Assembly: GCA_014529385.2 (NCBI GenBank)
Contig: CM043953.1
Span: 77,552,872 to 77,616,871, forward strand
Length of the DNA stretch: 64,000 nucleotides
Direction: 5' to 3'
DNA from: Adiantum capillus-veneris
Taxonomy: Eukaryota; Streptophyta; Polypodiopsida; Polypodiales; Pteridaceae
Below, one piece after another: positions 11,798-25,022 of this stretch. The notes beneath the pieces are model-generated. The model searched no databases. It was not told where the DNA came from and saw only the letters and a program-made list of their open reading frames with translations. Made by a program: the position numbers and the translations under genes. Position 1 is the first letter of the stretch, and every line of letters begins with the position of its first letter.

Positions 11798-12545
11798 GGA
11801 CCAAGCATGAGAGGGGGGGGTATACTCTTCCACACACACACATTCTCTCATTGTGTGGAGAGCAAAGTGCAAGAGCTCCATCTCCTTCTCCAAGCTTGTT
11901 GAGAAGTTGAGAGCCTACACCAACAATCTTGTCTATGGAATGCAAATCCAACCAAGAGTCATGCTTCAACGCTTAAGCTTGCCATCTTCTTCATCTTCAT
12001 TACTATGCTATTATACTATGCTAAGCAAGAAGAGTGATGATAAGTAAGGAACTATTTCTTTCTCCTATGAATGATTCTTCTTCCTCTTCCCTACCCTCAT
12101 TCCTCGCTAGCTCTCTCCACCTTCGAAGGTGTTTGAGGCCTTGGGATAGTTAATGTTTTTTGCAAAGTTTATGTTATGCTCTTGATGCATGAAGCTTTTC
12201 ATATTCATAGCATCACCAAGGTCACAAGGAATACAAAGATTGTACTGTACCAAGTCTCTCTTGATGGGAGAATCTATAATACAAACGCCTTTTGGAGGGG
12301 GGACCGGCTCCAAGTAAATCCGGTCCTCGACTATTGTCATGTTCTCTAATACTCTCTCTCTTGGAAAAGTATTGTTCATGCCAAGTTAATTAAGTACTAT
12401 GTTCATGTTGCTACCATCAATTAAGTTCACCCTCTATGTTCTCAAAGTGATCTCACAAAAGTGTTCACTTTAATTCTCTTAATTTCGCTATTCTCAAAGT
12501 TCATAGGCCATTTCCATTACATAATTCATCACCAAGTTTCCTTCT
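10986..12545. mobile_element. 1.55 kb insertion splitting Gypsy-B integrase
   Basis: This non-coding segment lies between integrase core and C-terminal tail. It holds a 98-bp-period direct repeat (ATGGTTGCATCTCAATAGGG at about 11109 and its relative at about 11206), a second repeat around TTGAARTGTTCAATTCAAA (about 11474 and 11543), and an (AG)n tract at 11753-11796. Terminal inverted repeats or LTRs are not evident. A non-autonomous element or solo LTR is plausible. Confidence 0.5.
11753..11796 (+). repeat. (AG)n microsatellite
   Basis: About 44 bases of AG repeats with one interruption (GAAAG), inside the insertion in Gypsy-B. Confidence 0.95.
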
Positions 12546-13270
12546 TCTATCTTCTTGTATGACAGACTCTTATTGAACTTGGCCCACTCGCTTCTCTCGC
12601 TGCTTCACAGTGTAGTCCGCTGCCGCTTCTTTGTCCATCTGCAATGCTTCAAGGTTGACAATCCGGTCCTGCAAAACCTCTCGGAAAGTGGCGTTGATGC
12701 CCCACATACCCTTCAGAGCACTTAGTTGTGCATGCACTAACAACACTGCCTCCTTACCATAGACCAACTCAAATGGAGTGAAATTGGTAGCCACTTTGTA
12801 AGATGTCATGTACGTTCATAGACACTTCTCTAAATTGGTTTCCCATTCGGTCTTCTGCTTGTACACATAATTCGTTAGCATCTTGCTGATCTGCCCATTG
12901 GAACTCTCTACTAGACCATTACATTGAGGATGGTAGGGTAAAGACCACCGATGTTGAATTCCCAGCTTCTCGACCAATGCACGCGTAAGCTTGCTTCTAA
13001 ATCTCTGACCTCTATAAAAAATGAGCACCCAAGGTATTCCAAAATGACCTTGTGAGGTAGTTGATGGCTACCACAATGTACTTCTTACCACTTTTAGAAT
13101 TAGGGAGTGGACCGATAGCATCCAAACCCCACCTCTTGAAAGAATTTTCAACGATGATGGCCCCCTACGACTCGGTTACCAAACATTTTCACCCATGGTT
13201 TTGCAGGCGTGGCAGGTTTTGCACCAATAGTGCACATCCCTCACTATAGAAAGCCACCAAGAACCTGCTC
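12546..13270 (-). pseudogene. pol: Gypsy-B integrase core
   Basis: Minus-strand integrase catalytic domain in several frames. From high to low coordinate: the region around the first Asp is degraded (13030-13250); then FRSKLTRALVEKLGIQH, YHPQCNGLVESSNGQISKML (about 12816-12980), where the NGLVE Glu stands for the third catalytic residue; then YKVATNFTPFELVYGKEAV (about 12740-12800) and a helical tail. The enzyme would insert element DNA into the genome. Frameshifts and stops separate each piece. Confidence 0.8.
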
Positions 13271-13535
13271 TTAATACTCAAAACAGCATCTGGTCTTTAT
13301 TTTGGTGTCCGCTTTCCTCATGACATTTCTCCAACACCAAGCTAATCTCTTCTTTGTATAGCACTCTCCTTAACACCCCGTCTCTGTCGTACGTCATCAA
13401 GTCTTCACCTATTAGTGTAAACTTGCAAGCTCTCTGCACTACTCTTCTTCTCTGCAACTTGGAAAGACCCTCTGGACATTGCCTTGTACCCAAAAAATCT
13501 TCTACCTCCTTCAATGATTACCTACTTGTGTAAGC
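13271..13535 (-). pseudogene. pol: Gypsy-B integrase zinc-finger region
   Basis: Minus-strand text FTLIGEDLMTYDRDGVLRRVL and then EKCHEESGHQNKDQM corresponds to the spacer and N-terminal H2C2 zinc-binding domain of gypsy integrase, with both His (CHEESGHQ) visible. The Cys pair lies past a frame break. Its place between RNase H and integrase core fits pol order. Confidence 0.75.
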
Positions 13536-13635
13536 AGTTGGGGCCGCATATAAACTTGCAGCATGTACTTGTACTTTGCTACTTGCTAGCTGGTTTGTCG
13601 CCTAATTTTGCGACATGCTTGAATTGGACATCTTC

Positions 13636-14310
13636 AAAGATCTTTAACAGCTTCTAAATGGAAAAAAACCAATGCTTCAAGGAATCCCACTTTACTTGCC
13701 ATTGGCCCAACAATTTCTTGATGACCAACAACGCATCCCCTTTCACTATCAACCTGGAAATGCCAAACTCCACGCATTGCTTCAAACAGAGATGGAGGGA
13801 GAGGTACTTTGCTTCATTGTTGGTGTGGACATCCTCCAAATCATGGACCTTTGAAAAGATTACTTTTTCGTGTGGATCCTATATCACCACACCTCCACCT
13901 GCTTTCTAGATCACCCTTCTATTTGCACCATCAAACCACATGGTAAATTCTTCCTCCATGTTTGGCTCCTTTTTGGTGAGACGGACTAGTGTGGTTGATC
14001 TTAAACTCGAACCCAAACTCCTTTAGCTCTAACACCCACTTCATGATCTCTTCCCTCATAGAACTTACGCACAATGAGATGCACTTTAAACTTCCTGCAA
14101 GAAAAAAACTAGTTCCATCACCCACTGCTCCGCTTTGGTATAGGTCGCCTCTCCAAGACTTATTATCCTTCTCTCAAAGGAGATAGCTTTGTAACTTCTC
14201 CCTACCTTTTGCAACAACACCGCTCCAATAGCCACCGACCCCACTGTCATAGCAATATATAAAAATCGTCCTCTTGGTTTGGAGAACACACCATTGGCAA
14301 TTGACACAAG
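13636..14310 (-). pseudogene. pol: Gypsy-B RNase H domains
   Basis: Two RNase H-like pieces on the minus strand. At 14000-14307 is the standard gypsy domain (RFLYIAMTVGSVAIGAVLLQ, then SLGEATYTKAEQ and WVLELKEFGFEFKI). At 13654-13860 is TNNEAKYLSLHLCLKQCVEFG with VKGDALLVIKKLLGQWQVKW, which matches the extra archaeal-type RNase H carried by the plant Tat lineage (Ogre/Retand). A second RNase H places Gypsy-B in a different gypsy lineage from Gypsy-A and Gypsy-C. Several frame breaks. Confidence 0.75.
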
Positions 14311-14319
14311 AATTATTTC

Positions 14320-15067
14320 ACCATGTCAAAGGCCTCCTGATCTTCTTCATCCCATCCAAACCCATGAACCTATTGGGCCCTCTTTTGTAGAGGATACACA
14401 TACTACGATAGCATCCAAAAAACCCGTGATAGATACTTCAACTCTTGCACAAATGAGGCCAAACCTTGAGCACTAGAGGGAGACTCCATCAGGACTAGAG
14501 CCTTGAACTTATCTAAATCCACTCAATCCCAATGTGCAAAAACACATGGCCCAATAATTATGCTCTAGGTTGTGCTAGCTTGCACTTCTTAGGGTTCAAT
14601 TGACCACCTGCTTCATCGTGCCACTGTAAAGATAGCCGCAACTTTGACAAATGCTCCACCCTTGAGCTATAGCACCATATATCATCCATAAAGACCATGA
14701 TGAACCGGCCCAAGTAGGGACCAAACACCCTGTTCATCCAATCTTGGAAAGTGATATAGGCATTTACCAACCCCAATGGCATCCTACGGTAGGCAAAACA
14801 TCCCCATGGAGAGATAAATGTCATCTTATGTTGGTCCTCAAGTGCGATCCCTATCTGAAAGTACCATAAAAACCCATCCATGATTGAGTACCTCTCATGG
14901 CCAACTACCTGATTTAATATCTTGTCTTGAAACGGCAATGGGTAGTGATTTTGCTTGGCAGCTGCATTTAATGGCTTGTAGTTGACACACACCCTCCATT
15001 TCCCATTCTTTACTAGAGAAACCCACTCCGACTCCTTCACGAGGTATATAATACCTACATCCAACAA
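14320..15067 (-). pseudogene. pol: Gypsy-B reverse transcriptase
   Basis: A 169-codon open stretch (14558-15067) on the minus strand holds RT fingers (LDVGIIYLVKESEWVSLV, WRVCVNYKPLNAA), motif A changed to SIMDGFLWYFQIGI (normally DGFSGYNQI), motif B YRRMPLGLVNAYITFQ and catalytic VFMDDI (about 14678-14695). The rest of RT (14320-14555) is out of frame. Asp of motif A and the Asp pair of motif C survive, but the altered motif A and the breaks argue against activity. Confidence 0.88.
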
Positions 15068-15560
15068 TTAATTGATCTCCTGGCAGAGGGCTTCCTTTTG
15101 AATTTCTCGTAATCTTCTTGGCTTTTGTGCCTTTGGCTTGTACCCTTCATTGTGCTCTACATCCTTTGCACCTCACAGATCCTTGTACTTTGCTGCAAAT
15201 AAATTTGGAAAGGATGCACACAATTGTACATTGACTTCTTTTTCTTTCTTGGTCAAATCTTCACTTAACATACCAGCTACCTTTTCCGCACCTATGCCAT
15301 AAACCTACGGTTGCATCTCCTCTTTTTCATGAGAGCCCTCTATAGTGACACCAAACAAATTGGCATCAATCATTAGCATATCATCCTCAGATTTCCTCCT
15401 CCTTGGTATCAATGTAGCCTTCTTCTCATAAGCCGTCTCAATCTCGTACTCGTAGCTTGTTGTGTCATCCTCGTCCTCTACCACCATAGGATGGAAACGG
15501 CTCTCTGTGGTCTTCAAGTCTAGTACCACCTGTCTCCGGTGTCTAACATTACCAAAGACT
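15068..15560 (-). pseudogene. pol: Gypsy-B pre-RT spacer
   Basis: Minus-strand acidic, lysine-rich region directly N-terminal of the RT. At 15305-15529 it reads as 74 open codons with TTESRFHPMVVEDEDDTTSY. Between 15070 and 15300 the frame continues with stops (KPKAQKPRRLREIQKEALCQ), resembling the gypsy protease-RT linker. No protease active site could be found upstream. Confidence 0.5.
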
Positions 15561-15810
15561 TGTACTTTTACTCATTGAAGTGGAGATTGACACACGAGAC
15601 AAAAAAATATCTTATATTTGAAAAAAGTAAATAGCACATGAAACTTTAAGTTTTCGTTGTGCACGGATTTTGGGGGGGTCATGGTTAGTACTTTTCTTTG
15701 GATCTAGAGGGTGAAGTCCTTCCTCCAATTTTCTCTTACTCTTCTTCTTCAGTGTTTTTGCAATTGCCCGTAACGTCTCCACATCCTCGGGGCACTACAC
15801 TTTATTTGTT

Positions 15811-16185
15811 GTTTTTGATTCTAGGATCATAGCAAGGCTTAGGGTAAAACATAGAAAGCTTGTCCAACAAGTAGGGACGCTACATCAATGTTCTTTTTTA
15901 CCTTGTTGGTTGTGGGTTGATAGCTTACTAGAGTTGTCCACAATGGTAGCCTTGCCATGGTTCTCCTTAACCACTATTAGTTCAGCCTTGGGGCCATCAG
16001 GCTATCTGCAGTTTTCGGTTCTAGGATCACAGCAAGATTTAGGGTAAAACAATAGAAAGTTAGTCCAACAAAATGAAACGTTACAACAATGTTATTTTTC
16101 ACCTTCTTGATTGTGGGTTGAGAGCTTGCGGGAGTCATCCACAATAGCATCCTTGCCTTGATTCTCCTCAATCACTATTGTTGCA
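15811..16185. repeat. ~170-bp tandem duplication
   Basis: Two diverged head-to-tail copies (about 15811-15980 and 16011-16183; period 200), both starting TTCTAGGATCAYAGCAAG and ending near CACTATT. Copies differ by many substitutions and small indels. No coding content. Confidence 0.85.
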
Positions 16186-16253
16186 GCATCCATTTTGCAA
16201 GGAGGGTTGTCATCCATAGTTGTGTCCTTGAACAACTGAAGACCATCAGATAG

Positions 16254-16745
16254 TTATGTGTTGTATTCATCAAATCGAAGCAGAGAATAAATTTTCTTAG
16301 CATTGGTTTCTGTGATCATGTTAGACTCTTGACATACTAATCTCATGGTAAGTGGAATTAAGCTGAGTATAGTGAACTCACCCCCATGCTCTGTGTATGC
16401 AGTTACGAGCGTCCAACACTTGGCAATCTTTAGAATCTTTATAGTGCACATTGGGTAGGTGTACTTTGACCTGATGATGTACAATAATGCAAAGCAAAAT
16501 GGGTGATACTTATGTTGACATTCCAACAAGAAAGCCCCTGCCATGTGGTTAGCTAAGAGGGGTTTTCCACATGCAACACATTCGCCACCAATATGTGCAA
16601 CAGGTTTCAAAAAAGAGGCCATTGTAGGTGGTGAAGGCACCATGAAGGTTGTACTCTCCTCCTGCATGTATTGAATTGTTGTATCCATGAACGCTTTTCG
16701 AGATGTCAAGAACCGTGATTCACATTTCAAAGCATTCATGCTATC
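16254..16745 (-). pseudogene. Exon with RING-H2-like finger, decayed gene
   Basis: A 161-codon open stretch on the minus strand. It contains CVACGKP, then after 12-15 residues CQHKYHPFC, then YPMC, i.e. C-x2-C...C-x-H-x2-H-x2-C...x-P-x-C. This is the spacing of a RING-H2 finger with the seventh ligand Cys replaced by Tyr. RING fingers usually recruit E2 enzymes for ubiquitin transfer, but without all ligands activity is doubtful. The exon is preceded by a good acceptor (TATGGTTGACAG, exon start 16745). Upstream lies the exon at 18189-19250. I cannot name the family; it may be a host gene relic or a gene captured by a transposon. Confidence 0.5.
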
Positions 16746-18188
16746 CTGTCAACCATAGCAAAGACAACAATAAAGAATAAGATCATTTGTTGCTTGGTTG
16801 CACTTAAATGCGCTATCCAACTTATTCTTAACAATTTAAATCGGATTGAAGAAGGCTTGGCAAGAACTTTTGAAACACCAAAAAAGCACTTTCCATGCAC
16901 TTTCTTATTACTAAGCACTTATAAGCACAAGTGCTCTCTTAGCTCTTTCTAAGCACTTCTATGAACTTTCTAAGCAAGATTGAGCACTACAAAACACCTC
17001 TAGGCAGTTGCTACACTACTTTGTCACCACTTGCTAGGCAGTTTCTAATCACCTCACAACACTTTGTAGCTCTTTCTAAGCACTTCGAAGTACTTTCTAA
17101 GCACCATCATTTGACCATTGTAAAGCACTTCTAAGCAGTTGCTACACCACTTTTTGCACCTTTGCTTAGCACTTTCTAACCCCCGCATAACACTTTGAGG
17201 TTGTTTCGAAGCACTCCTAGGCACTTTCTTAGCACCATTGAGCACTATGAAGGACTTCTAAAAAGTTGCTAACCACTTGCTAAGCAGCTTTTGATGACCT
17301 TGTAAGCACTTTGTAGCTCTTTCTAAGCATTTTGAAGTACTTTCTAAGCACCATTCACCACTATAAAGCACTTCTTAGCAGTTGCTACACCGCTTTATGT
17401 AGCTTTCCTAAGCACTTTCTAATCCCCCCATAGCACTTTGAGGCTCTTTCTAAGCTCTTGTAGACTGTTTCTAAGCACTTCTAGGCACTTTATAAGCACT
17501 TTCTTAGCACCATTGAGCACTATGAAGGACTTCTAAAAAGTTGCTAACCAATTGCTAAGCAGTTTCCAAAGACCTTCTAAGCACTGAGCTCTTTCTATGC
17601 ACTTCTAAGCACCATTGAGCACTATGAAGCTCTTCTAAGCAGTTCCTTACCATTTGCTAAGCAGTTTCTAACCACTTGCTATGCAGTTTCCAATGACCCA
17701 TGTAAGCACTTTGAAGCTCTTTCAATGCACTTATAAGCACAGCATTGCTAAGGAAGTGCTTCACTGTGAAGCACATCTAAGGAGTTGCATCACCTCTTAG
17801 CACTTTTGAGATGTGTCTAAGCACTTCTAGCCATTTCCTAAGGTCCATTGAGCAGTATGAGTCACTTCTTAGTACTATCTAAGCACCTCATCTACTAACA
17901 TAATATGGCGAAAGGGCTCCCCTTTACACGTGTCGCAATTTGCGACCTGAAGGCTAAAGTCCAAAAAGAAAAAAAGCCCAGTTGCACGCGATAAAGAGGG
18001 GGAGAGAGAGAGAGAGGCCACCGAAGGCGAAGGCGGCCGGCTGTACTAGTAAGCACTATGAAGCAGTCTCTAAGCACTTTCTATGCACCTTATTTAGCAT
18101 GATAACCACTCATGCATAGCTCAAGTAGTTTCTCAGTAATTTCAAAGCAATACAAACACTTTTCTTGCACTTTGAGCAACAAGCTCAC
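16746..18188 (-). other. Candidate intron filled with satellite
   Basis: On the minus strand the upstream exon ends CTTGCAG with donor GTGAGC at 18188-18183, and the RING exon is preceded by a TTGACAG acceptor at 16746-16752. Both are close to plant consensus, and both flanks are open. The 1,443 bases between are almost wholly a degenerate short tandem repeat. Confidence 0.45.
16890..18130. repeat. Degenerate AAGCACTT short-unit satellite
   Basis: About 1.2 kb in which the words TAAGCACTT, CTAAGCACTTTC and close variants recur dozens of times at irregular spacing of roughly 10-35 bases, with higher-order units (for example TAAGCAGTTGCTACACCACTT at about 17130 and 17375). A unique 150-base segment (about 17899-18050), with a TCGCAATTTGCGA palindrome and a short GA run, interrupts it. 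Confidence 0.85.
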
Positions 18189-19260
18189 CTGCAAGGAGTC
18201 CAACTCTTCTTTAAAACGTGGGCCAAATAATTATTGGGACCTCCTTTGGATAGCATTTTGGTGATGTCTTTGACCTCTTCCCCCTTGCAGTCAACCTCTC
18301 TTAGATCAAAACTCGGTGAGTTCTTAAGCACCTCCAAGTCCTTGTTTAGTTGCTCCAATTAAGTATAGAAGCCACTGTAAGCAGAGAACAACCCTTCATT
18401 TCTGAGCCACGTGTTCCTCTTCTCATGCAGCTGCACTTTCACCCCATCCAACTTCTTTTGCAAGTCATCCTCCTTGGCATTGATTCCCTATGCCATGTTC
18501 AGTACCTGCTAAATATACATCGGCTTCTCTACTCCCTCATGTGCCTGCAGCTTTTCGACATTGTTGGTATTGATGATAAGGCACCGTCACAGACAAATTG
18601 TTCTCTATTGATGAAGTCATAATCAACACGAAACTTGTTGATCTTCCTCTCTAACCCCCTTTTCTCCATCTTGCAACTATCAAGGACAACTCCACCAAAC
18701 CTTGCCCATGCAATCCAATGTGTGGTCGGACCAGTCGATGCTGCTTGACACCTCTCATACAAAAATCTCAGTGCAAATTTTGCTAGTAGTTCACCATTGG
18801 ATGGGGCCGCCTGATATACCTTTTGGTATAAAATCCTACACTTGTCGACAAACTCATCCCTCACATGGTGAAGAAATAGCTTCGTGTTTTTCTTGTGCAA
18901 GCAGTTGAAAACACTCAGTCACTCCTCCTCAAGGATATCTTTTTCTATGAGCTCTTTAGGCAGCCTTCCATCTAGGCTGAGACCGTGCTCCTCATGTAGT
19001 TTCTCAATTGAGTAGCAAAGTCTGGATAGGCATGGATACTCAAACACCGCAAGCACCAGAAAACAAAGCTTGTTGAAAGACCAGTTTTGCAGCCCTTGCA
19101 ACAGTGGAAAACACAATGAAAGTAGAAGCATGCATACCTTTTGATGACTTTTTAGACACCTTTGAGTTGGATGCAAAATACTCGACAAGGCAGTCAAGCA
19201 CCCCCTTCAACTTCAGTTTTATTGGACTACGCAGGGGTTTGCTTCACTTTGCTAGCTCAT
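18189..19260 (-). pseudogene. Upstream exon of decayed RING-like gene, coiled coil
   Basis: Minus-strand coding sequence with few lesions. 19260-19050 encodes a helical segment (KLKGVLDCLVEYFASNSK). A frameshift at about 19045 and a TGA at 18919 interrupt it, and the frame then runs on through FLHHVRDEFVDKCRILYQK to about 18530. Past a second frameshift, 18189-18520 encodes a charged coiled coil (DDLQKKLDGVKVQLHEKRNT) with two TAG codons. It ends at the GTGAGC donor. The protein would be mainly helical with a C-terminal RING-like finger. No known family recognised. All three stops are explicable as C-to-T changes (CGA to TGA, CAG to TAG). Confidence 0.5.
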
Positions 19261-21032
19261 TAGGTGGAAGGGACTAAATCTTCAAATCTAGGTTCTTGCA
19301 TCTTGTTCTTCAAGATCCTGTGGCTTGGTAAACTGCAGGCAAGTGACTTCATAGTGTAGCCTGTGCAAAGAAGGAAGAGGAGGGCTAATGCCTGTAGAGT
19401 AGCTCAAGTACATATAGGGTGGGAATGCAAAAATAGGACATGCAAAACACGACATGGAATCTGAATGACACACATGTAGAGAAGCTCGAATAGGGATTAG
19501 GGTTTACCTTTCAAGTGGAGCAGAGCTCCGCAAGGAAGAAAGCAGTCCTAACACGAAGGAAGTTTAAAGCATAGTTGCTCCTCAAGCGCACCCACAAAGA
19601 AAGTTTCAAGTGGGAATGGGAATGCAAAAAATGGGACATGCAAGAAGGATAGCAGGTTCCATCATTACATGCAATAAGTGACCCATCCCTCCCATACAAT
19701 GAGTGGTTTACAATTTAGCATTCAAACTAGTGGACCATTAGCCTTTTAAAATTACCCTTTTCTTTTTAATAAATCACATTTCTCCTTCCAAAGTAGTCTC
19801 TAGAGGTAACCCCTAAAAGTGGAATAGTGGTACTACCAATATGTTCTTTCACCCTTTAAGATCGGTCCTTTTTGTAGCACAAATGTTACAGAGTTTTGTA
19901 AGTACTAGATTAAGGCAAGTTGTGATGTCTTGTGTATGATTGTAAAAATTCCATTTAATGCTTAAAAAATCAACCTGAATTTGTGCTTATGAGGTTTATA
20001 TGTTGGAAAAATTATTGGTAAAAGTTGGAAGAGGCCATCCAATGGCATAATCAATGATGTCAAATGTGTAGTCTTCTAATGCAAAGTTGGTTCTCAGTAG
20101 TTGGTGGTGTAGATGTGTCGCACATCTCGACAAGTCTCCCTGTGTGTATCATAGTATTACCCAAAAGTACAAAAGTATCTATCCCTAGAGAATCTATCAG
20201 CAGGCTGTATGATTAAAGTCAAAGCATCCTCCCCACAAAAGTGGCTATAGGATCAAAATACACTTTCCCTAGAGCTTGGTAGGAAACTAGGTGGTAGGTC
20301 AAATACTTTCTCCAATGTCAAAGATCAAAGGTGAAGGCCTACTGGAAAATCTTCAAAGTATTTTGCTTTGTTGATGTTGATTGTAGAGTGTTGGTGTCGT
20401 TTGATTCTCTCCTCCCTTCCAAATGTGCCCTCAAAATATGTAAAGCAGATGTCATTGTCAGCATTGAATGTGTGTCCAAAGCTTTTTGCAAATATGCTTG
20501 ACACCAGTCTTTCCCATTGCTAGACAGTTTTTGATCAATGTACAAGTTTTTCCATCTTTGTGAAGCTAAATAATTGTGCGTTGTGTTCGTGCAAAATGTG
20601 AATGCATAAGATTTGTGCAAATGCAGAGGGTTTTGTGCAAAATGTGAGGATAAGTGTGTGCAAATGCATGGTGTGGGGGTTTTACAATCTCTAAATTGAA
20701 CATCGCATACATTTCTAACGTATAAAATCCAATCACTTTGGTGTGTGGACTATATCTGTGTTGAACAATCTTTCTTTCTCGTGAAATAGTGGCTGGGGGT
20801 TTGTTTCTTCAAACTGTGGGAAAGTCCCCCTAATGAATTCAAGATACTCAATGCAAGTGAGGGTAAAGAGGCCCATGGGAATGCAGGTCTTGGTGGGATT
20901 CTTTGGCTAGTTGGGATATTGAGCATTAGGCAGAAAAGGCCCCTTATGGATCGGAAGGAGATATATAGGGTCCAATCTAAACCCTCTGCATTGTAGAACC
21001 CATCCTCTACATGGTAGAAACAGCCAACAAGT
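19261..21032. other. Non-coding stretch
   Basis: No convincing coding sequence or repeat structure. Short open frames lack motifs. The stretch may include 5' parts of the RING-like relic up to about 19500 and unrecognised transposon remnants beyond. Confidence 0.4.
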
Positions 21033-21425
21033 TCACATTTCGAAAAGATGTTTAATAAGTAAGCTATGACCTCTCCCTCTTGTAAAGCTTTTAAATTTGC
21101 CTCTTCCTAAACTGTAGTCAGCTAAAAAATAAAGTGTAAGAAAGGAAGTAAAGGAAGAGTTAGGGGAAATAAGAGTATCATGCCTCTTCTCAGAAGGTGA
21201 TTCTTCATCCTCAAAGTTAGGCTTAAGTAAGCTTAAGATTTTCTTGATCCTATTATAAGTGCCATAAGTAGGTAAGAGCATTCAATCTTCATTCCCTCCT
21301 TAAGCATATCCACCGTGAGTGTACAAAATGTCATAAAGGAAATTTCAGCCAAAATCAACTCCCTTGCTTGTCCTCCTAGCCACGAAGAAAAGAGAGAAAT
21401 GAAATGAGGCTAGATGTGGGTGATA
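21033..21425 (-). pseudogene. PLE4: fragment of Penelope-like element N-terminal region
   Basis: Minus strand; from high to low coordinate it reads LFSSWLGGQARELILAEISF (about 21330-21400), then LLPTYGTYNRIKKI, KPNFEDEESPSEKR, SSFTSFLT and SFTRGRGHSLLIKHLFEM. The same ordered blocks occur in PLE1 (SWLGGQAK; LLTTYGSFKGIK; KPNIEEDESQVSKR; ASYTSFLT; SYVRGPGRNLPIRNLLDM at 30840-31195) and partly in PLE3. No RT is attached, so this is a fragment. It shows the region between the Cys motif and RT is conserved at protein level. Confidence 0.75.
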
Positions 21426-21474
21426 GAATCAAAACCCAACAAAGCTTAGCACCATTCGCATCTAAAGATGAGTA

Positions 21475-22078
21475 AGCTCCATGCATTTTTCTCACGTCGC
21501 TTGATACGAATTTTGTACACTATTTAGACAATTGCACCACTACACACGAAGCATGGAAAACGTTAGAGCAACCTTTTGGTGCTATTGCCAAGAATTCCAA
21601 AATTTCATTAGAGATGCAACTCTATGGATTTCTTATGGGGCTCGGAGAATATGTATCATCTCTCATCAATCGGCTCAAAAGTATCTGAACTACACAATTA
21701 ACATATATTAAAGGCCCAATAGAAAATGAAGATAGAATTGTTGTGCTTCTCAAAGATATGCCTGATGCGAATTTTGGGCAAATCATAATAGTACTTAAAG
21801 AGAAAGACATTTCCTAAACGAAGATGTAATAAACTCTCTTCAAGAGCACAAAAAAATCTTAAAGGTCATTAACCATAGACAAATGGTGCTCTTTTGTCTC
21901 ATCTAGCTGCTCCAACCGTAACAACAAAAGTAGCCTAAAGTACATACATTGTGGCTGAACAAATCATCTTTCAAAAGATTGTTATGAAGTCAACCCTTGA
22001 CACATTTGTGGCAAGAACAACCATGATACAAAGTACTGTAGATTCAAAGATAAACCTTCACACATGTAACCAATCACA
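21475..22078 (+). pseudogene. gag: Copia-A Gag relic
   Basis: Plus strand, many stops. It reads CTTTHEAWKTLEQPFGAIAK, LEMQLYGFLMGLGEYVSSLI, ENEDRIVVLLKDMPDANF, then YIHCG-x-TNHLSKDC and HICGKNNHDTKYC. This is the UBN2-type Gag of Ty1/copia elements with two CCHC knuckles, each having lost its first Cys (one to Tyr, one to TGA). No protease or pol follows, because the (TG)n tract begins 130 bases on. Confidence 0.7.
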
Positions 22079-22205
22079 ATGAATATTTCGAACACAAAGG
22101 AAAAGCTAAAATTAACCTTGCCACTGAAGATACTGACAAAGATGAAAATAATGTTGGCTTGGTATATGATGATATACTATGAGCTTTACATTTGTGTATC
22201 GTACC

Positions 22206-24970
<2,765 letters not shown>

Positions 24971-25020
<50 letters not shown>
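24971..25020 (+). repeat. (TG)n microsatellite
   Basis: 50 bases of uninterrupted GT/TG on the plus strand. Confidence 0.99.

Positions 25021-25022
<2 letters not shown>

Noticed and set aside
19045-19140. A 43-base intron (GTATGC...TTGCAAG) in the RING-like relic
   Set aside because: Too short for a plant intron; the frame is open through it and a one-base shift downstream explains the data better.
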